DNA from: Candidatus Parabacteroides intestinigallinarum
Lineage (GTDB): Bacteria > Bacteroidota > Bacteroidia > Bacteroidales > Tannerellaceae
DNA length: 64,000 bases
Assembly (NCBI GenBank): GCA_019114945.1
Contig: DXEN01000010.1
Span: 62,001 to 126,000, forward strand
Direction: 5' to 3'
The position numbers were made by a program, and so were the translations under genes. Below are positions 63,401 to 64,000 of this stretch, one piece after another. The notes beneath the pieces are model-generated. The model was not told where the DNA came from, ran no database searches, and saw nothing but the letters and a program-made list of their open reading frames with translations. Each line of letters starts with the position of its first letter. The stretch's first letter is position 1.

Positions 63401-64000
63401 CCGCCAGGGACTTGCCAGCCTTCCACCGCTTGCGCTCCTTGCAATACGACATGGTATTCGCCCGACGCTTTTATCGCCTTTCCGTCACTGTCGACGCCCA
63501 CTTGTTCCCCCACATATTTCAAATCCGTATTGTTCACATCCAATGTATAAAGATATATTTTATCCCGTTCATCTTCTTCTATCCATGGACAACGGATGCG
63601 GGGTATTTGCAAACGCATATAAAGCGTTTCTACTAACGCTCTATACTTCTCTTCATATTTTTCCGAATAGATATTATCCTCGGTTAATTCAGCGTCAATA
63701 GGAATTTCCTCTATTTTATCTGTTCCCGGAATCGGACTCGGCTTATAGACGGTTGATTTATCGCTCGCTTTGTTATACAACCTTACAGCCGTATTGTAAT
63801 CCTTTACCGCACGGAAATTCAAGATTTTTTCACGCTTAAGAGCTTCTTCTTGTGAGGAGGGATAATTCTCATCTTTCTTTATTGTCGAGTTTATGATTCG
63901 AAACGAATACATCGATTGAGGCACGCGCACCGTTAAGCTCTTATTTACCCGTACCCACCGATACTCATGCCCCTTATCGAGTATGATTGGGTCAGGCTCC
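60466..64000 (-). CDS. Very large exported protein with T9SS-type C-terminal sorting domain, 5' end outside window
   Basis: At least 1177 residues; the frame stays open to the window edge (visible start EPDPIILDKGHEYRW), so the GTG at 63930 is not a real start. The last 80 residues (SIYSARPGEVIVSALQPVK, GAQVRRF, YTFTLPAGIYMIQATD, ending KVLVR) resemble the type A sorting domain that directs proteins through the type IX secretion system. The body is beta-rich with no repeats or catalytic motif that I recognise; EIYPGIVGVEYPDDLTNV and similar stretches recall cell-surface proteins. Likely a surface or secreted protein of unknown binding. Domain call from pattern memory. Confidence 0.75.
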   Translation of the reverse strand, partial: EPDPIILDKGHEYRWVRVNKSLTVRVPQSMYSFRIINSTIKKDENYPSSQEEALKREKILNFRAVKDYNTAVRLYNKASDKSTVYKPSPIPGTDKIEEIPIDAELTEDNIYSEKYEEKYRALVETLYMRLQIPRIRCPWIEEDERDKIYLYTLDVNNTDLKYVGEQVGVDSDGKAIKASGEYHVVLQGAQAVEGWQVPGGEASATTSFNLKDPCVLKSPFKVQPAVRVTVETMNNTSGLVCLGTQRKIGAELVGRDGSTLTENQYGFDWYLGSMEDYNKIRFGDYPLKKAIAEFRDTHDGKKDFSESDVEAWEPTEENQKAIKNGLLELFGKGLLRINDTEFTMYMTNEEIVAMPYIDSSVNNDEKLYCTDVTSVLFDLNENDVPEIYPGIVGVEYPDDLTNVPIRLGLRHIESGKSLTIPIRTNIKYAVEENEGMENHSLILNENNTSVYLMENADEDISQNPTKVGNVTKLFAKNGENNNSLTIEFEHTYTFEEGKKYTLYIPFSESGDGETILGNACDGWARLQIKVVPEYLTWQETGKDWYNESTDAGSWKQSNEAELYMGTKNESQDVNGNDDVTAFTYSPLYFTKITVLDGKELPLVDPTTDANGTSTVANIGNIKYEMAIDTVRNSEAKYQIKPYYINKVEQIYFKPEATLFKQHYLDYQKAWVEFTLERNKPYWMASPLRAVYAGDMYAPYATGKQETPAFEDIEFSYKEDSPYHRWKLPFYQKAWNKAVAYSMIENPTLTAAVADGTNVVGVSAVKSNWSIEYNDVWVPYSIGKGFYMRVDEKEDDAVTVRLPKADKEYTYQQTKAGESLHPVGDRTEAGLLATSLNNATVEVDLTKVNGESATDVEAGEARHFLVGNPYMTYLNMGEFLKVNSSILNNKYWTLANDAPTAVVGTPDVPFTGDDGTLGSVSGTVKPMEAFFIEVKPNVTDEQLKVTFTEAMMSDTEIEATSETKAASFAATNPTLTITAERGETRSVAKLLTSDKAENGYRASEDAVVLLDSELDAPMVYTVAGSRAAQVNAVKKISNIGLGVYNAGDDEVTITISGISRMATPLYLYDAATRQSTRLEGDSYELRVSGDSHGRYYLRNSAMADELENTISIYSARPGEVIVSALQPVKDIRVFALNGAQVRRFSVNTTRYTFTLPAGIYMIQATDGERGQTEKVLVR

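Overview
The window is a 64 kb piece of a Bacteroidales chromosome, most likely Parabacteroides or a close relative. The evidence is an lpxC-fabZ fusion, a purM-prfA-pyrF cluster, a fused DAHP synthase/chorismate mutase inside a Phe/Tyr operon, an SDR-type threonine dehydrogenase, pyrB-pyrI, a C-terminal domain of the type IX secretion kind, and promoters with the Bacteroides -7 box TAnnTTTG. The genus is an inference. Genes are dense and mostly housekeeping. Two genes run off the ends: recQ on the left and a very large exported protein on the right.

Layout. 1-7 kb: recQ, pyrophosphate-dependent phosphofructokinase, a cell-wall glucosaminidase, purM and prfA. 7-9 kb: an AT-rich type II restriction-modification pair inserted between prfA and pyrF. 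It consists of an N4-cytosine-type methyltransferase carrying a C-terminal thermonuclease-like domain, and an MjaI-like endonuclease. 9-13 kb: pyrF and the lipid A genes lpxD, lpxC-fabZ and lpxA. 13.2-13.9 kb: a 678 bp non-coding stretch with a long inverted repeat and nine tandem 42 bp hairpins. 14-21.7 kb: miaA, a CobW-type metallochaperone, ttcA, nfeD, floA and a nucleoside phosphorylase. 21.8-31.5 kb, minus strand: a tight operon of a TPR protein, a STAS protein, two GH3-family enzymes, an MFS transporter, a CapA-like protein and a HATPase-GNAT fusion. 31.7-36 kb, minus strand: carboxyltransferase and biotin carrier with def and ruvX, and a polyprenyl-phosphate sugar transferase. 36-54 kb: ettA, glyA, a GH20 hexosaminidase, trmD, threonine dehydrogenase, copper export, alkaline phosphatase, pyrBI and CorC. 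54-58.5 kb, minus strand: the pheA, aminotransferase, DAHP synthase/chorismate mutase, tyrA operon behind a readable attenuator. 58.7-60.3 kb: a duplicated Rpn nuclease gene, one copy lacking the catalytic core. 60.5-64 kb: the large exported protein.

The strongest points are these. (1) The Phe/Tyr attenuator is complete: promoter, a 24-residue leader peptide with FTYYFYYFYF, an antiterminator segment and a terminator. (2) I found no CTAG in the window by eye, in line with a CTAG-specific restriction system. (3) Several intergenic regions hold short tandem arrays with an exact 22-23 bp period, and one holds a 42 bp hairpin array with compensatory base changes. (4) The GH3/partner-switch operon has no function I can name. 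(5) A full-length Rpn nuclease sits beside a copy from which the catalytic core has been removed in frame, and both keep matching promoters.
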